Positions 18,635 through 25,974 of a stretch of DNA of 64,000 bases are shown here, piece after piece. The position numbers and the translations under genes were made by a program. Location of the stretch: positions 62,001 to 126,000 of the forward strand of contig JABZFP010000018.1 of the NCBI GenBank assembly GCA_014237395.1, in the 5' to 3' direction. The notes under the pieces were generated by a model, which searched no databases, was not told the DNA's origin, and saw only the letters and a program-made list of their open reading frames with translations. This DNA is from Desulfobacteraceae bacterium. Lineage in GTDB: Bacteria; Desulfobacterota; Desulfobacteria; Desulfobacterales; UBA5852. Every line of letters begins with the position of its first letter. The stretch's first letter is position 1.

Positions 18635-18874
18635 TCACTTTTTTGGGATGTTCTCGTCTGAAATGCCGATAATAGCGATTTCAGCCTTTTGTTTGGCATT
18701 TCGGGCATTTGACGTCTCCATCTTCCTACTCATCCTTTTTTCACCCTTGATAGTGAGGCGCCATCCCGTCAGACGGACGTCGATGTTTTCAGCCTCACAA
18801 CCCGGCAGGTCCGCCTTGCGTATTCCCCTGCAAGGCGGCTGCCCATCTTGAACAGGAAGCAATCCAAGTGCCAA
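18635..18874 (-). pseudogene. Remnant of a small heat-shock protein (Hsp20/alpha-crystallin) gene
   Basis: Within this frame, the stretch encoded by about 18734-18823 reads RKADLPGCEAENIDVRLTG and then RLTIKGEKR, the most conserved core of Hsp20 proteins (normally VKADLPG...NIDV...LTIKGEKK). Residues before and after do not match the family, and the N-terminal region and the C-terminal AXXXGVL part are missing. An intact Hsp20 is about 140-160 residues; this frame is 79. I read it as a decayed gene lying directly upstream of the lipoprotein gene in a stress-related cluster. Confidence 0.65.
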
Positions 18875-19334
18875 TTATTGTAATGATAGAAAAATAAAAG
18901 CGCATTGCCGACACTACCCCCCCGATCAGGATCTGGTTGTCGGTCCACGGTGCAGCCGTCGCCCGAGACCCGCCGGGGAACGCTCAACGCGATGCATCGA
19001 AAAAGATCTTCTTTCAAGATGGTTCTACTTTCCCATTCCCGGATGCGGACAAGCCGCTGCGATGGCCAACAAAGACGACGAAAAGACATCCCGCGTCCTA
19101 TTTCAGAAAAAAACGGACATGAAACTTCGGGTAAAGGAAGGTTTCGGCGCTGCCCATAGGAAAAAGTGAAGGTCTTTGTCTGCCGGAAAACACCATGCCC
19201 TCCCAAAAAAACCTGAACGGTTTGAGCCAACAGCGCAGTCCACTAATCATTCGGAAGGTTCCACCGGCGATGCCGACAAAATCGTCAATGCCTGGCACAC
19301 TAATTGATAGGTGTGGAGGATATACACCCGCTTG
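18875..19334. other. Apparently non-coding, possibly decayed DNA
   Basis: About 460 bp with only poorly supported frames on both strands. It adjoins the Hsp20 remnant and is probably eroded sequence plus the promoter of the following OB-fold gene. GGAGG at 19316-19320 is about 15 nt before the chosen ATG. Confidence 0.4.
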
Positions 19335-19613
19335 ATGAAAAGGAATCATCCAGGAAGAAAGTGGCGCATGGTCGATCCCGAAACCAAAACGATCCGTGGC
19401 ATCGTGATTCCTACGGATTGGTATGACAATGGCCACCCTCGTTCGGTGGCCATCGCGACCTATCGGGAACAGAAATACCTGGTGGCCGAGAGCCCTAAAT
19501 GCCGCCAGCTATTGTCCCTGCTCAATGAACGCGTCGTCGTGTCTGGGAAGGTCCACCAGGAGGAGCAGAACATGGTGATCGATGTCGGGGATTTTTATCG
19601 GGACATCGCGTGA
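19335..19613 (+). CDS. Small OB-fold-like cytosolic protein
   Basis: A 92-residue protein starting MKRNHPGRKWRMVDP, with no signal peptide. Its C-terminal half (LLNERVVVSGKVHQEEQN then MVIDVGDFYRDI) follows the same strand pattern as the lipoprotein at 18289-18612 and the exported protein at 23353-23634. A GTG 24 nt upstream is an alternative start. It probably binds a nucleic acid or small ligand through an OB-fold, but nothing more specific can be claimed. The next plus-strand gene starts 92 nt downstream. Confidence 0.6.
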   Translation: MKRNHPGRKWRMVDPETKTIRGIVIPTDWYDNGHPRSVAIATYREQKYLVAESPKCRQLLSLLNERVVVSGKVHQEEQNMVIDVGDFYRDIA

Positions 19614-19705
19614 CATGAAATTACGCCCCCGAAGGCAGATAACATTCCAACCGGGGCATTTTAGGCGGAGGAGCCGACGCCTCTTTGACAAGATTGGAAC
19701 CGTCC

Positions 19706-20140
19706 ATGAAAATTTACATCGGCATCTGGGTCGATCGGCGCAAAGCGATCGTCGCCATTCTCAATCAACCGGACCGCTTCGACGAAACAGAACGCAAAAT
19801 CAAGATCACGGAGATCGCTTCCGGTGTTGAAAAGCGGGTACGCACAGCCGGCGGCTCGCGAACGGGAAACTCTCCCTGGGGTCCGCAGCAGGTTGTCTCT
19901 GAAAGCAAGGCCGAAGCACGCCACCAGGCCCAGCTGAAAGAATTTTACCAACGTCTGGTCAAGGTCGTTTCGGCAGCGCACCGCATCCTTATCATGGGAC
20001 CGGGGGAAGCCAAAAATGGCTTGATGAAAATGATCGAGACAGACCCGAAATTGGCCACCCGCGTGGCAGGGGTCGAAACCAGTGACAAACTGACCCCCAA
20101 ACAGCTTGTCGCCCGGGTCGGCGATTTCTTCCAGCTGTAA
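19706..20140 (+). CDS. Bacterial eRF1-like (baeRF-type) protein
   Basis: The 144-residue protein opens with IYIGIWVDRRKAIVAIL and contains a GPGEAKNGLMKMIE motif and the end DKLTPKQLVARVGDFFQL, which together match small bacterial proteins related to domain 3 of the eukaryotic release factor eRF1. Related proteins are thought to act in translation stress or ribosome hibernation, but the role here is inferred. The ATG at 19706 is preferred over the 19685 frame because the conserved family sequence begins there. Neighbours (OB-fold, CBM48, UspA, Hsp20 remnant) support a stress context. Confidence 0.68.
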   Translation: MKIYIGIWVDRRKAIVAILNQPDRFDETERKIKITEIASGVEKRVRTAGGSRTGNSPWGPQQVVSESKAEARHQAQLKEFYQRLVKVVSAAHRILIMGPGEAKNGLMKMIETDPKLATRVAGVETSDKLTPKQLVARVGDFFQL

Positions 20141-20271
20141 TCCGAAAGAGATGCTGCGCACGGCCAATGCCGTGCAACACCAACACGAGAAGCACCGGAG
20201 CCCCCTCGGTGGCCGTAGCTGCATCGCCACCCGGAAATCCGACACGCCATATGATAGCAGGAGGACGATCG

Positions 20272-20562
20272 ATGGGAAAAACCGCTCAAGTCAAATCGAG
20301 CAAGCGCCGCGTAAGCTTTTCACTGGATGCCCCCCACGCAAAGCAGGTCTTCCTGGCGGGGGATTTCAACACCTGGGATCCCGACAAACATCCCATGAAG
20401 AAAAATGCGGACGGCCTATGGGAAAAAACGGTCATCCTGGCCCCGGGAACTTATGAATATAAATTTATCCAGGATGGCCAGTGGATCGTGGACCCCGGCA
20501 ACGACCGACAATGCCCCAACCGCTTCGGAACCCGTAACTGCGTGATCGTCGTATCGTCCTGA
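20272..20562 (+). CDS. Free-standing CBM48-type glycogen-binding protein
   Basis: A 96-residue protein that is one early-set/CBM48 domain: KRRVSFSLDAPHAKQVFLAG, DFNTWDPDKHPM, GLWEKTVILAPGTYEYKFI, then DGQWIVDPGN. It resembles the AMPK-beta glycogen-binding module, with the carbohydrate-contacting Trp and Lys positions kept. It has no catalytic domain. The start is set by AGGAGGACG six bases before ATG. It lies 344 nt upstream of an alpha-glucan phosphorylase, so it probably targets enzymes to glycogen or senses it. Confidence 0.85.
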   Translation: MGKTAQVKSSKRRVSFSLDAPHAKQVFLAGDFNTWDPDKHPMKKNADGLWEKTVILAPGTYEYKFIQDGQWIVDPGNDRQCPNRFGTRNCVIVVSS

Positions 20563-20906
20563 CGGCGAAAGCTCCGATCCGCTTCACGGCTGATGGAACA
20601 ACCTGGCTTTTTACGCCGGGAAGCCTTGGGGACAACCCTTCAGACGAACGGAGACATCCCGATGGACTCTGGGACCAGGTTTTCAGGCTCTGAAACACGT
20701 GGAGGACCTGACTGCCAAACGTTTCGGCGATTCTGCAGCCCTCCTTGCTGCTGTCGGTGCATTCCGGAGCGGCCTGGATAGCGTGTCGTGCAGCCCCAAA
20801 CGCGTCCTGGTGGATAGATTGTCCGTCGCTCAGGCCGTCCCTCGGGCCTATCCATGGGACAAATAAGCCGCAGGCCGCTGAACAACTGAAACGATGGGAG
20901 CAATCC
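20563..20906. other. Intergenic region with an open frame lacking a start codon
   Basis: Frame +2 is open from 20594 to a TAA at 20864-20866 (90 codons) with protein-like composition (for example GFQALKHVEDLTAKRFGDSA), but it has no ATG, no ribosome site and less GC-biased third positions than its neighbours. It may be a decayed gene or chance. The ribosome site of glgP lies at the right end. Confidence 0.3.
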
Positions 20907-23042
20907 ATGACGCCCAACAGCCAAACGCTTTTCCCCCATCTTCCCGAACGCTTGTCGGGGCTGGGCACTCTGGCGGAAAACCTCTGGTGGAGCTGGCGCC
21001 CCCGGGCCCGCATGCTCTTCAAAATGCTGGATCGCCAGGCCTGGAAGGACAGCGGCCACAACCCGGATAAAATGCTCCGGGACCTGCCGGTCGAGGTTCT
21101 GGCCGCCGCCACTCACAACGACGAATACCTCTGGCATTACGATGTCGTCATGACGCTTTTCCAGACCTACCTGACGCGGCGGGACACCTCCCTGATCGGC
21201 GGCCCCCTGGCGTCAGGAACCGTGGCGGCGGCCTATTTTTCAGCAGAATGGGGCCTGCACCGTTCCCTGCCGTTCTATGCCGGTGGATTGGGCTTCCTGG
21301 CCGGCGATTTCCTCAAGGAATGCAGCGATCTCAATATTCCGGTTGCCGCCGTGGGGTTCATGTACCCGGAAGGCTACCTGTTTCAGAGGATGCGCGAAGA
21401 CGGCTGGCAGGAAAATGTCGAAGACCCCGTTGAAAGGGAAGCAGCGCCGATTTCCCGGGTGATGACCCCGGAGGGCCGGCAGTTTGTTTTTGAGATCCCC
21501 CTGATGCGTCCGTCCATCTTTGTGGCGGTCTGGAAAATCGCCGTGGGGGTCAACACCCTCTACCTGATGGATACGGACATCGAACAAAACGATCCCTGGA
21601 ACCGAAAGATCACCGCCCGGCTCTATTCCGGCCATCTGGAGCAGCGCCTGCGACAAGAAATCGTTCTGGGGATCGGCGGTGCGGAAATGCTCCAGCAACT
21701 GGGCATCCGCTACCGGCTCATCCATCTCAACGAAGGACATGCCGCCTTTGCCCTGCTGGAACGCATTCGGGATGGATTGCAGGAGGGCCTGTCCTTTGAG
21801 GCAGCCCGGGAAGCCGTCCGGAAAACCACGGTATTTACAACCCACACACCGGTTCCGGCCGGCCATGACGTGTTTCCCTATGATCTGATGGAAAAATATT
21901 TTCACCCCTATTGGGCCGATCTGGGCTTAGACCGCGACAGATTTTTCAAACTGGGCGGTCACCCCCGGAAAGCCCCGGACGGCTTCAACATGACCGTCCT
22001 GGCGTTGAATCTCTCCGACCATAACAACGCCGTGAGCCAACGTCATGGTGAAGTATCACGGGAAATGTGGCGGGACCTGTGGCCGGGAAAAGCCCTCGGG
22101 GAGATCCCTATCGGATCCATCACCAACGGGGTCCACGTCCGCACCTGGCTGGAACCGAAGATGAAACTCCTCTTCGACCGCTACCTTGGCTCCGGCTGGA
22201 TCGACGATCACGACAACCCCGCCATCTGGCAGCTGGTGGAAAAAATACCCGACCAGGAACTGTGGCAGACCCACTATTGGCTGAAAATCAAATTGATTGA
22301 TGCCATACGCGAGCGCTGCCGGCGACGGTGGGTGGAAAATCGCACCAGCCCGTCAATTCTGCTTTCCGGGGGCGCCATGCTCGACCCTTCCGTTTTGACG
22401 ATCGGCTTTGCCCGCCGCTTCGCCACTTACAAACGGGCCGACTTGATCCTGCACGACCTGTCACGCCTGAAACGCATGCTCAACGACCGCTGGCGGCCGA
22501 TTCAAATCATCTTCGCCGGCAAAGCCCACCCGTCCGACGATCCGGGCAAACGCATCCTGCAAAAAGTTTTCAATATTTGCCGCGACCCTGAAATCGGCGG
22601 CCGGATCGCCTTCGTGGAAGATTACGGGGAGCAAATTGCCCAATATCTGGTCCATGGCGTGGACATATGGTTGAACAACCCGCTGCCCCCTATGGAAGCC
22701 AGCGGCACCAGCGGCATGAAAGCGGCCCTGAACGGCGTGCCCCAGCTGAGCATCTTGGACGGCTGGTGGATCGAGGGCTACAACGGTAAAAACGGCTGGG
22801 CCATCAGCGCCGCCAACCCGAACGGTGAAAATCGCGATGCTCAGGATGCCGACGCCCTCTATCAGATTCTGGAAACGGAGGCCATTCCCCTTTACTACCG
22901 GATGTCGGATGACGGCATTCCCCACGAGTGGGTAAGGGTCATGAAAGAAACCATCCGCAGCAATGCCGTCCGCTTCTCCGCCCGAAGGATGGTGAAAGAA
23001 TATCTCCGGAACTATTACACCAAGATACTGGCCAGCCTATAA
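20907..23042 (+). CDS. glgP: Alpha-glucan (glycogen) phosphorylase, GT35 short type
   Basis: A 711-residue enzyme that releases glucose-1-phosphate from glycogen or maltodextrin using phosphate and PLP. The family start LAENLWWSWRPRA, the YFSAEWGLHRSLPFYAGGLG motif and the catalytic/PLP site (EASGTSGMKAALNGVPQLS) are present. Length matches the shorter bacterial alpha-glucan phosphorylases rather than the 800-residue E. coli type. The ATG at 20907 follows GGGAG and matches the family start; the frame from 20745 adds 54 unrelated residues. Together with the CBM48 protein upstream it suggests mobilisation of stored glycogen. No synthesis genes (glgA, glgB, glgC) are seen here. Confidence 0.9.
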   Translation: MTPNSQTLFPHLPERLSGLGTLAENLWWSWRPRARMLFKMLDRQAWKDSGHNPDKMLRDLPVEVLAAATHNDEYLWHYDVVMTLFQTYLTRRDTSLIGGPLASGTVAAAYFSAEWGLHRSLPFYAGGLGFLAGDFLKECSDLNIPVAAVGFMYPEGYLFQRMREDGWQENVEDPVEREAAPISRVMTPEGRQFVFEIPLMRPSIFVAVWKIAVGVNTLYLMDTDIEQNDPWNRKITARLYSGHLEQRLRQEIVLGIGGAEMLQQLGIRYRLIHLNEGHAAFALLERIRDGLQEGLSFEAAREAVRKTTVFTTHTPVPAGHDVFPYDLMEKYFHPYWADLGLDRDRFFKLGGHPRKAPDGFNMTVLALNLSDHNNAVSQRHGEVSREMWRDLWPGKALGEIPIGSITNGVHVRTWLEPKMKLLFDRYLGSGWIDDHDNPAIWQLVEKIPDQELWQTHYWLKIKLIDAIRERCRRRWVENRTSPSILLSGGAMLDPSVLTIGFARRFATYKRADLILHDLSRLKRMLNDRWRPIQIIFAGKAHPSDDPGKRILQKVFNICRDPEIGGRIAFVEDYGEQIAQYLVHGVDIWLNNPLPPMEASGTSGMKAALNGVPQLSILDGWWIEGYNGKNGWAISAANPNGENRDAQDADALYQILETEAIPLYYRMSDDGIPHEWVRVMKETIRSNAVRFSARRMVKEYLRNYYTKILASL

Positions 23043-23352
23043 ATACCGTCGGAAGTGGCATTTTCCTTACAGGGATTACCCCGCAGCGCTGATCGGACAT
23101 AACGGTTCCGATCTGACGGACGGATTTACAGGCTCCCCGATTGAATCGACAATAACACCCAATCTCCATCAAATTGGCATGTGATTTGATTCAACCAACG
23201 GCAGTTTCAGACGCAACCGGCCGCTGCCATTCGGGCCTTTTTCCGGTTTCGTCTCTATTTCAAGAACGGCCGGCATGCCGGCAGGAGCAGCGTGAGGCGC
23301 ACTCCAGGAAATGACCGGCCAGCTGCAACCCAACCCAAAAGGAGGTTCCCAA
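23043..23352. other. Intergenic region between glgP and the exported OB-fold gene
   Basis: About 310 bp without a credible gene. A TTGGCATGTGATTTGAT stretch at 23173-23189 resembles a sigma-54 element but has GA where GC is required at -12, so I do not call it a promoter. Confidence 0.4.
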
Positions 23353-23634
23353 ATGAAAAAAATGGCACTCATCAGTATGTTGGCCGTCATCACGCTCGTA
23401 TTTTTCGTCGGTGTCGGTCTGGCCGCCGACCAGGTCTCTATCACGGGCACCGTGGATGAAGACAATCAACTCGTCGGCGAGGACGGCAATACCTATAAAA
23501 TCGCCGAGACCGAAAACGGCATGACGGTGATGAACATGGTCGGGGAGAAGGTCGAGGTCCGTGGCACGGTGATCGAGCAAGCTGAAGGTCCCAGGGAAAT
23601 CATGGTGGAGTCCTTCAAGATCATCAAACCATAA
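23353..23634 (+). CDS. Exported OB-fold-like protein
   Basis: A 93-residue protein with a signal peptide (MKKMALISMLAVITL, cleavage likely after GLAA) and no lipobox. The mature domain reads ITGTVDEDNQLVGEDG, GEKVEVRGTVIEQAEG and EIMVESFKII, the same strand pattern as the lipoprotein at 18289-18612. The start is chosen by AAAAGGAGGT seven bases upstream. Probably periplasmic; ligand unknown. Confidence 0.72.
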   Translation: MKKMALISMLAVITLVFFVGVGLAADQVSITGTVDEDNQLVGEDGNTYKIAETENGMTVMNMVGEKVEVRGTVIEQAEGPREIMVESFKIIKP

Positions 23635-23747
23635 GCCCGATCACCACCGCCTGTAGACCGAGCCCTCGGGCGGCACTTGATTCACCGCGCAGGCCGGGCA
23701 AGAAATTGTCCGGCCTAATGTCGTTTGTCGAAGGAGGGGGAGATAAA

Positions 23748-23786
23748 ATGAGTAAGCCGCACGAACGCGGTATACCGCAATTGTGA
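23748..23786 (+). CDS. Twelve-codon micro-ORF with strong ribosome site
   Basis: MSKPHERGIPQL then TGA, preceded by GAAGGAGGGGGAGATAAA. The ribosome site is among the strongest in the window, yet the frame is only 12 codons. It may be a leader peptide, a small protein, or the stump of a truncated gene. A second micro-ORF follows at 23804. Confidence 0.35.
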   Translation: MSKPHERGIPQL

Positions 23787-23803
23787 GTTACGGAGGATGC
23801 CCA

Positions 23804-23878
23804 ATGCCGATATCCATCCCCTTAAAGTGGAATGTATCCGTATCTGGCGGATTGGCCATTATACGACAACATCAATAA
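23804..23878 (+). CDS. Twenty-four-codon micro-ORF with ribosome site
   Basis: Begins MPISIPLKWNVSVSGG and ends at TAA 23876-23878, preceded by ACGGAGGATGCCCA. It overlaps the 3' end of the convergent PilZ gene by a few bases. No homologue recognised. It could be translated together with the micro-ORF 17 nt upstream. Confidence 0.3.
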   Translation: MPISIPLKWNVSVSGGLAIIRQHQ

Positions 23879-24210
23879 AAGGGCAGCATACGCTGGACAC
23901 CCACCCGGAAACCGCGGGTACCCTCCGCGGAGCAGCCTTCAAGGCACCAGCACACTTTGGCGGTAATCATGTTAAACTGGCCTGCTTCCTGGGGCCAGTG
24001 AGATGTATCATGCGGTGATTTCTGACAAACCCTCAACAAGATAACCCCAACTCTTTTCATCGGTTCCGGCAAAAAGAAACCGACGCCCCCCTCGCTGCAG
24101 TCAATCAATTCGCCCTTTGTGCACCAATCCGAGCAAGCGTGTCCCCTGACTTCCACGCCGGCATGCCGGGTAAAACGTTTGGTCGACCGTTTCTCCGTGT
24201 GCGCGCTCAT
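23872..24210 (-). CDS. PilZ-like domain protein
   Basis: A 112-residue protein beginning MSAHTEKRSTKRFTRHAGVE. It shows the PilZ outline: an Arg-containing N-terminus (KRSTKRF in place of RxxxR), the motif LIDCSEGGVGFFLPEPM (family D-x-S-x-x-G) and a later ITAKVCWC...FRVGV strand pair. PilZ domains bind cyclic di-GMP; the first Arg motif is imperfect here (Lys-Arg-Ser-Thr-Lys-Arg), so binding should be tested. The ATG at 24210 is chosen because AGGGGGA lies upstream; a longer frame to 24303 adds unrelated Cys-rich residues. Confidence 0.65.
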   Translation of the reverse strand: MSAHTEKRSTKRFTRHAGVEVRGHACSDWCTKGELIDCSEGGVGFFLPEPMKRVGVILLRVCQKSPHDTSHWPQEAGQFNMITAKVCWCLEGCSAEGTRGFRVGVQRMLPFY

Positions 24211-24320
24211 GGAACAGTCCCCCTGATGATACCCTGCGACCCCATGTCGCTGACCTGATGCCTGTACCAGGCAACATAAACATATTATGGACACGCCCGG
24301 CACGCTTCCCAGCCGTGCGT

Positions 24321-24788
24321 TTAGGCGGCTGTTCCATCACTGCGGATGCTCAGTACCGGGATCGGGCTGCGCCGAAACATCTTTTGGGCACAAGATCCGA
24401 TGATGGTGTCCACCAGATTGCTGCGGCCTTTGGTGGCCATAATGAGCAAATCCGGCTTCTTATCTTCGATGACCTTGAGGAGTTCCTGGTAAGGGACCCC
24501 GATGCGGAGGACGGATTTTACTTTAACACCCTCACCACCGGCATCTTTGATCATTTGTTGGAATCGATCTTCCCGGTCCTGCCGCATTTCCTCCAGATAA
24601 GTCTCGAAGGGAAAGTTCGGGGCTTCTTTGGCCACTTTTTTCATCATGTCGACGTCCCGTTGATTGATGACATTCACCAAAAGCAAGTCTGCCCCCACAT
24701 CTTCAGCCAAATGCTTCGCATATCGGACAGCGGGCAGTGAAAATTCGGAGAAGTCAACAGCCACCATAATCTTGTTAATCGTTTTCAT
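24321..24788 (-). CDS. Universal stress protein (UspA family)
   Basis: A 155-residue Usp domain: NKIMVAVDFSEFSLPAVRYA at the start, DLLIMATKGRSNLVDTIIGS at the nucleotide loop and PIPVLSIR at the end. The usual ATP motif is G-x2-G-x9-G-S; here the second Gly is replaced (GRSN), so ATP binding may be weaker. Translation starts at the ATG at 24788 after AAGGAG, inside the last codons of the upstream small gene, so the two are probably translationally coupled. It belongs to the minus-strand permease operon. Confidence 0.87.
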   Translation of the reverse strand: MKTINKIMVAVDFSEFSLPAVRYAKHLAEDVGADLLLVNVINQRDVDMMKKVAKEAPNFPFETYLEEMRQDREDRFQQMIKDAGGEGVKVKSVLRIGVPYQELLKVIEDKKPDLLIMATKGRSNLVDTIIGSCAQKMFRRSPIPVLSIRSDGTAA

Positions 24789-25041
24789 CAAAATCTCCTT
24801 TTTTGCGTACTATGGATTGAAGTTTCCGTGAGGTTAAGCTGTTCATAATATCGATCACCGCATCGATGGCTTCGCTCAAGTCATCCAGGGTTTTCCGCAC
24901 CATGGGTAGCCTCGCTTTGCGATAAACCGGGGGGTGCTTTTTTTCACCTCCGCGGTAGTGCGTGGTTCGTATTTCGTCAATCGTATCAGCAAGGCTCATG
25001 CCAATCTTCACCCTGAGGTTGGTTTTTATTTTTTTGCTCAC
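24775..25041 (-). CDS. Uncharacterised small basic protein coupled to UspA
   Basis: An 88-residue frame from a GTG at 25041, or 74 residues from the ATG at 24999, which has AGGGTGAAG upstream and may be the true start. It is rich in Lys/Arg and has no Cys, signal peptide or membrane segment. A helical pattern follows the KTLDDLSEAIDAVIDIMN segment. Its 3' end overlaps the uspA start by 14 nt, so both are probably co-expressed. No family recognised. Confidence 0.55.
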   Translation of the reverse strand: MSKKIKTNLRVKIGMSLADTIDEIRTTHYRGGEKKHPPVYRKARLPMVRKTLDDLSEAIDAVIDIMNSLTSRKLQSIVRKKGDFDEND

Positions 25042-25077
25042 CGATGAAAAGAATTTGGAGCATCAATTGGCGGCAAT

Positions 25078-25974
25078 TCAGGCGGCTGGACCGATTTCCA
25101 TCTCCCCGTCCTCGGTAATAAGGTGGTCCACCATGGTCAGATCCACGATGTCGTGGGAGAACGTAGTCATATGAAAGGTGAAGTCCTCTTCGACGGTGTC
25201 ACGGGCCGCCGCATGAATATGTTGATCCGGAAGGGCGCCGGGGGTCAATTTGATGGATTCGATGAAGAGGTGGACCGGCACGCCGTGGGCGTGGCACAGG
25301 CTGACCACATTGGCGGTTCCGATGCCGGTCACGGCTTTGTTGTCTGTGGTCACAGACACGGCGCCGATAAAAAGTTTGCTCAGAGACCCCAGGTAATGAC
25401 TCAAATTGTATTCGGGAATCAGCACGTGTGGGATGTGATGTTGCTCTAAAGCCCGCACCAGTTCACGGGTGCGGGGAAAGTTCTGCTTCAGCACGAGGAC
25501 GCTGAAAGAACGCGCCAATTCGGTGTGGGCGCGAATGAGCGCCTCCCGGATATAGGCGGTGGAGCCGTGGACGGCGATGAAATCCCCCGGTTCAATGCAT
25601 GCCATGCAGTGTTCCGTCAATCGGGCTGTGTCCGCTTCGAAGCGCTCCAACGCGCGGGTCAGAATGTCCACGGTCTTTTTTTTGGCCAGGTCTATGGGGC
25701 CGGTCAAGTAAGGCTTGATTTCCGCCTCGAAGGCGTCGATCAGGTGCACCAACGGCGCCACGATGGGTTCGGTCCGGCGCAGGGCCGCATTCAATGCTTC
25801 CACCAGCGCGCCGTAACGTTCCGACGCGCATTCGATCCGGGAGACGGCGTGGATATAGGAACGGAGCACCTCGATGGTCGTCCGGGAGGCCCCGATGGTC
25901 TGCAAATATTCCCGAATCAGGTCGTGGAGGGCCTGGTCGCTGCCGTTATTCGTCGAACCGCCTGTTTGGTTCAT
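25078..25974 (-). CDS. eIF2B alpha/beta/delta-like protein, probably non-catalytic
   Basis: A 298-residue protein of the family that includes eIF2B regulatory subunits, ribose-1,5-bisphosphate isomerase and MtnA. Recognisable parts are GDFIAVHGSTAYIREALIRA, ARSFSVLVLKQNFPRTRELV and KAVTGIGTANVVSLCHAHGV (family nKiGT). The isomerases have a catalytic Cys in a HCN motif at the first of these; here it is VHGST, so enzyme activity is doubtful. The ATG overlaps the permease stop (ATGA at 25971-25974), showing tight coupling to an ion permease. A nucleotide- or sugar-phosphate-sensing partner is a plausible but unproven role. Confidence 0.72.
   Translation of the reverse strand: MNQTGGSTNNGSDQALHDLIREYLQTIGASRTTIEVLRSYIHAVSRIECASERYGALVEALNAALRRTEPIVAPLVHLIDAFEAEIKPYLTGPIDLAKKKTVDILTRALERFEADTARLTEHCMACIEPGDFIAVHGSTAYIREALIRAHTELARSFSVLVLKQNFPRTRELVRALEQHHIPHVLIPEYNLSHYLGSLSKLFIGAVSVTTDNKAVTGIGTANVVSLCHAHGVPVHLFIESIKLTPGALPDQHIHAAARDTVEEDFTFHMTTFSHDIVDLTMVDHLITEDGEMEIGPAA

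Noticed and set aside
18769..19230. A 153-codon minus-strand gene in the decayed interval
   Set aside because: No family pattern, unusual composition, and it overlaps the Hsp20 remnant in a different frame.
23173..23189. Sigma-54 promoter before the exported OB-fold gene
   Set aside because: TTGGCATGTGATTTGAT has the right spacing but GA replaces the essential GC at -12, and it is about 170 nt from the start codon.
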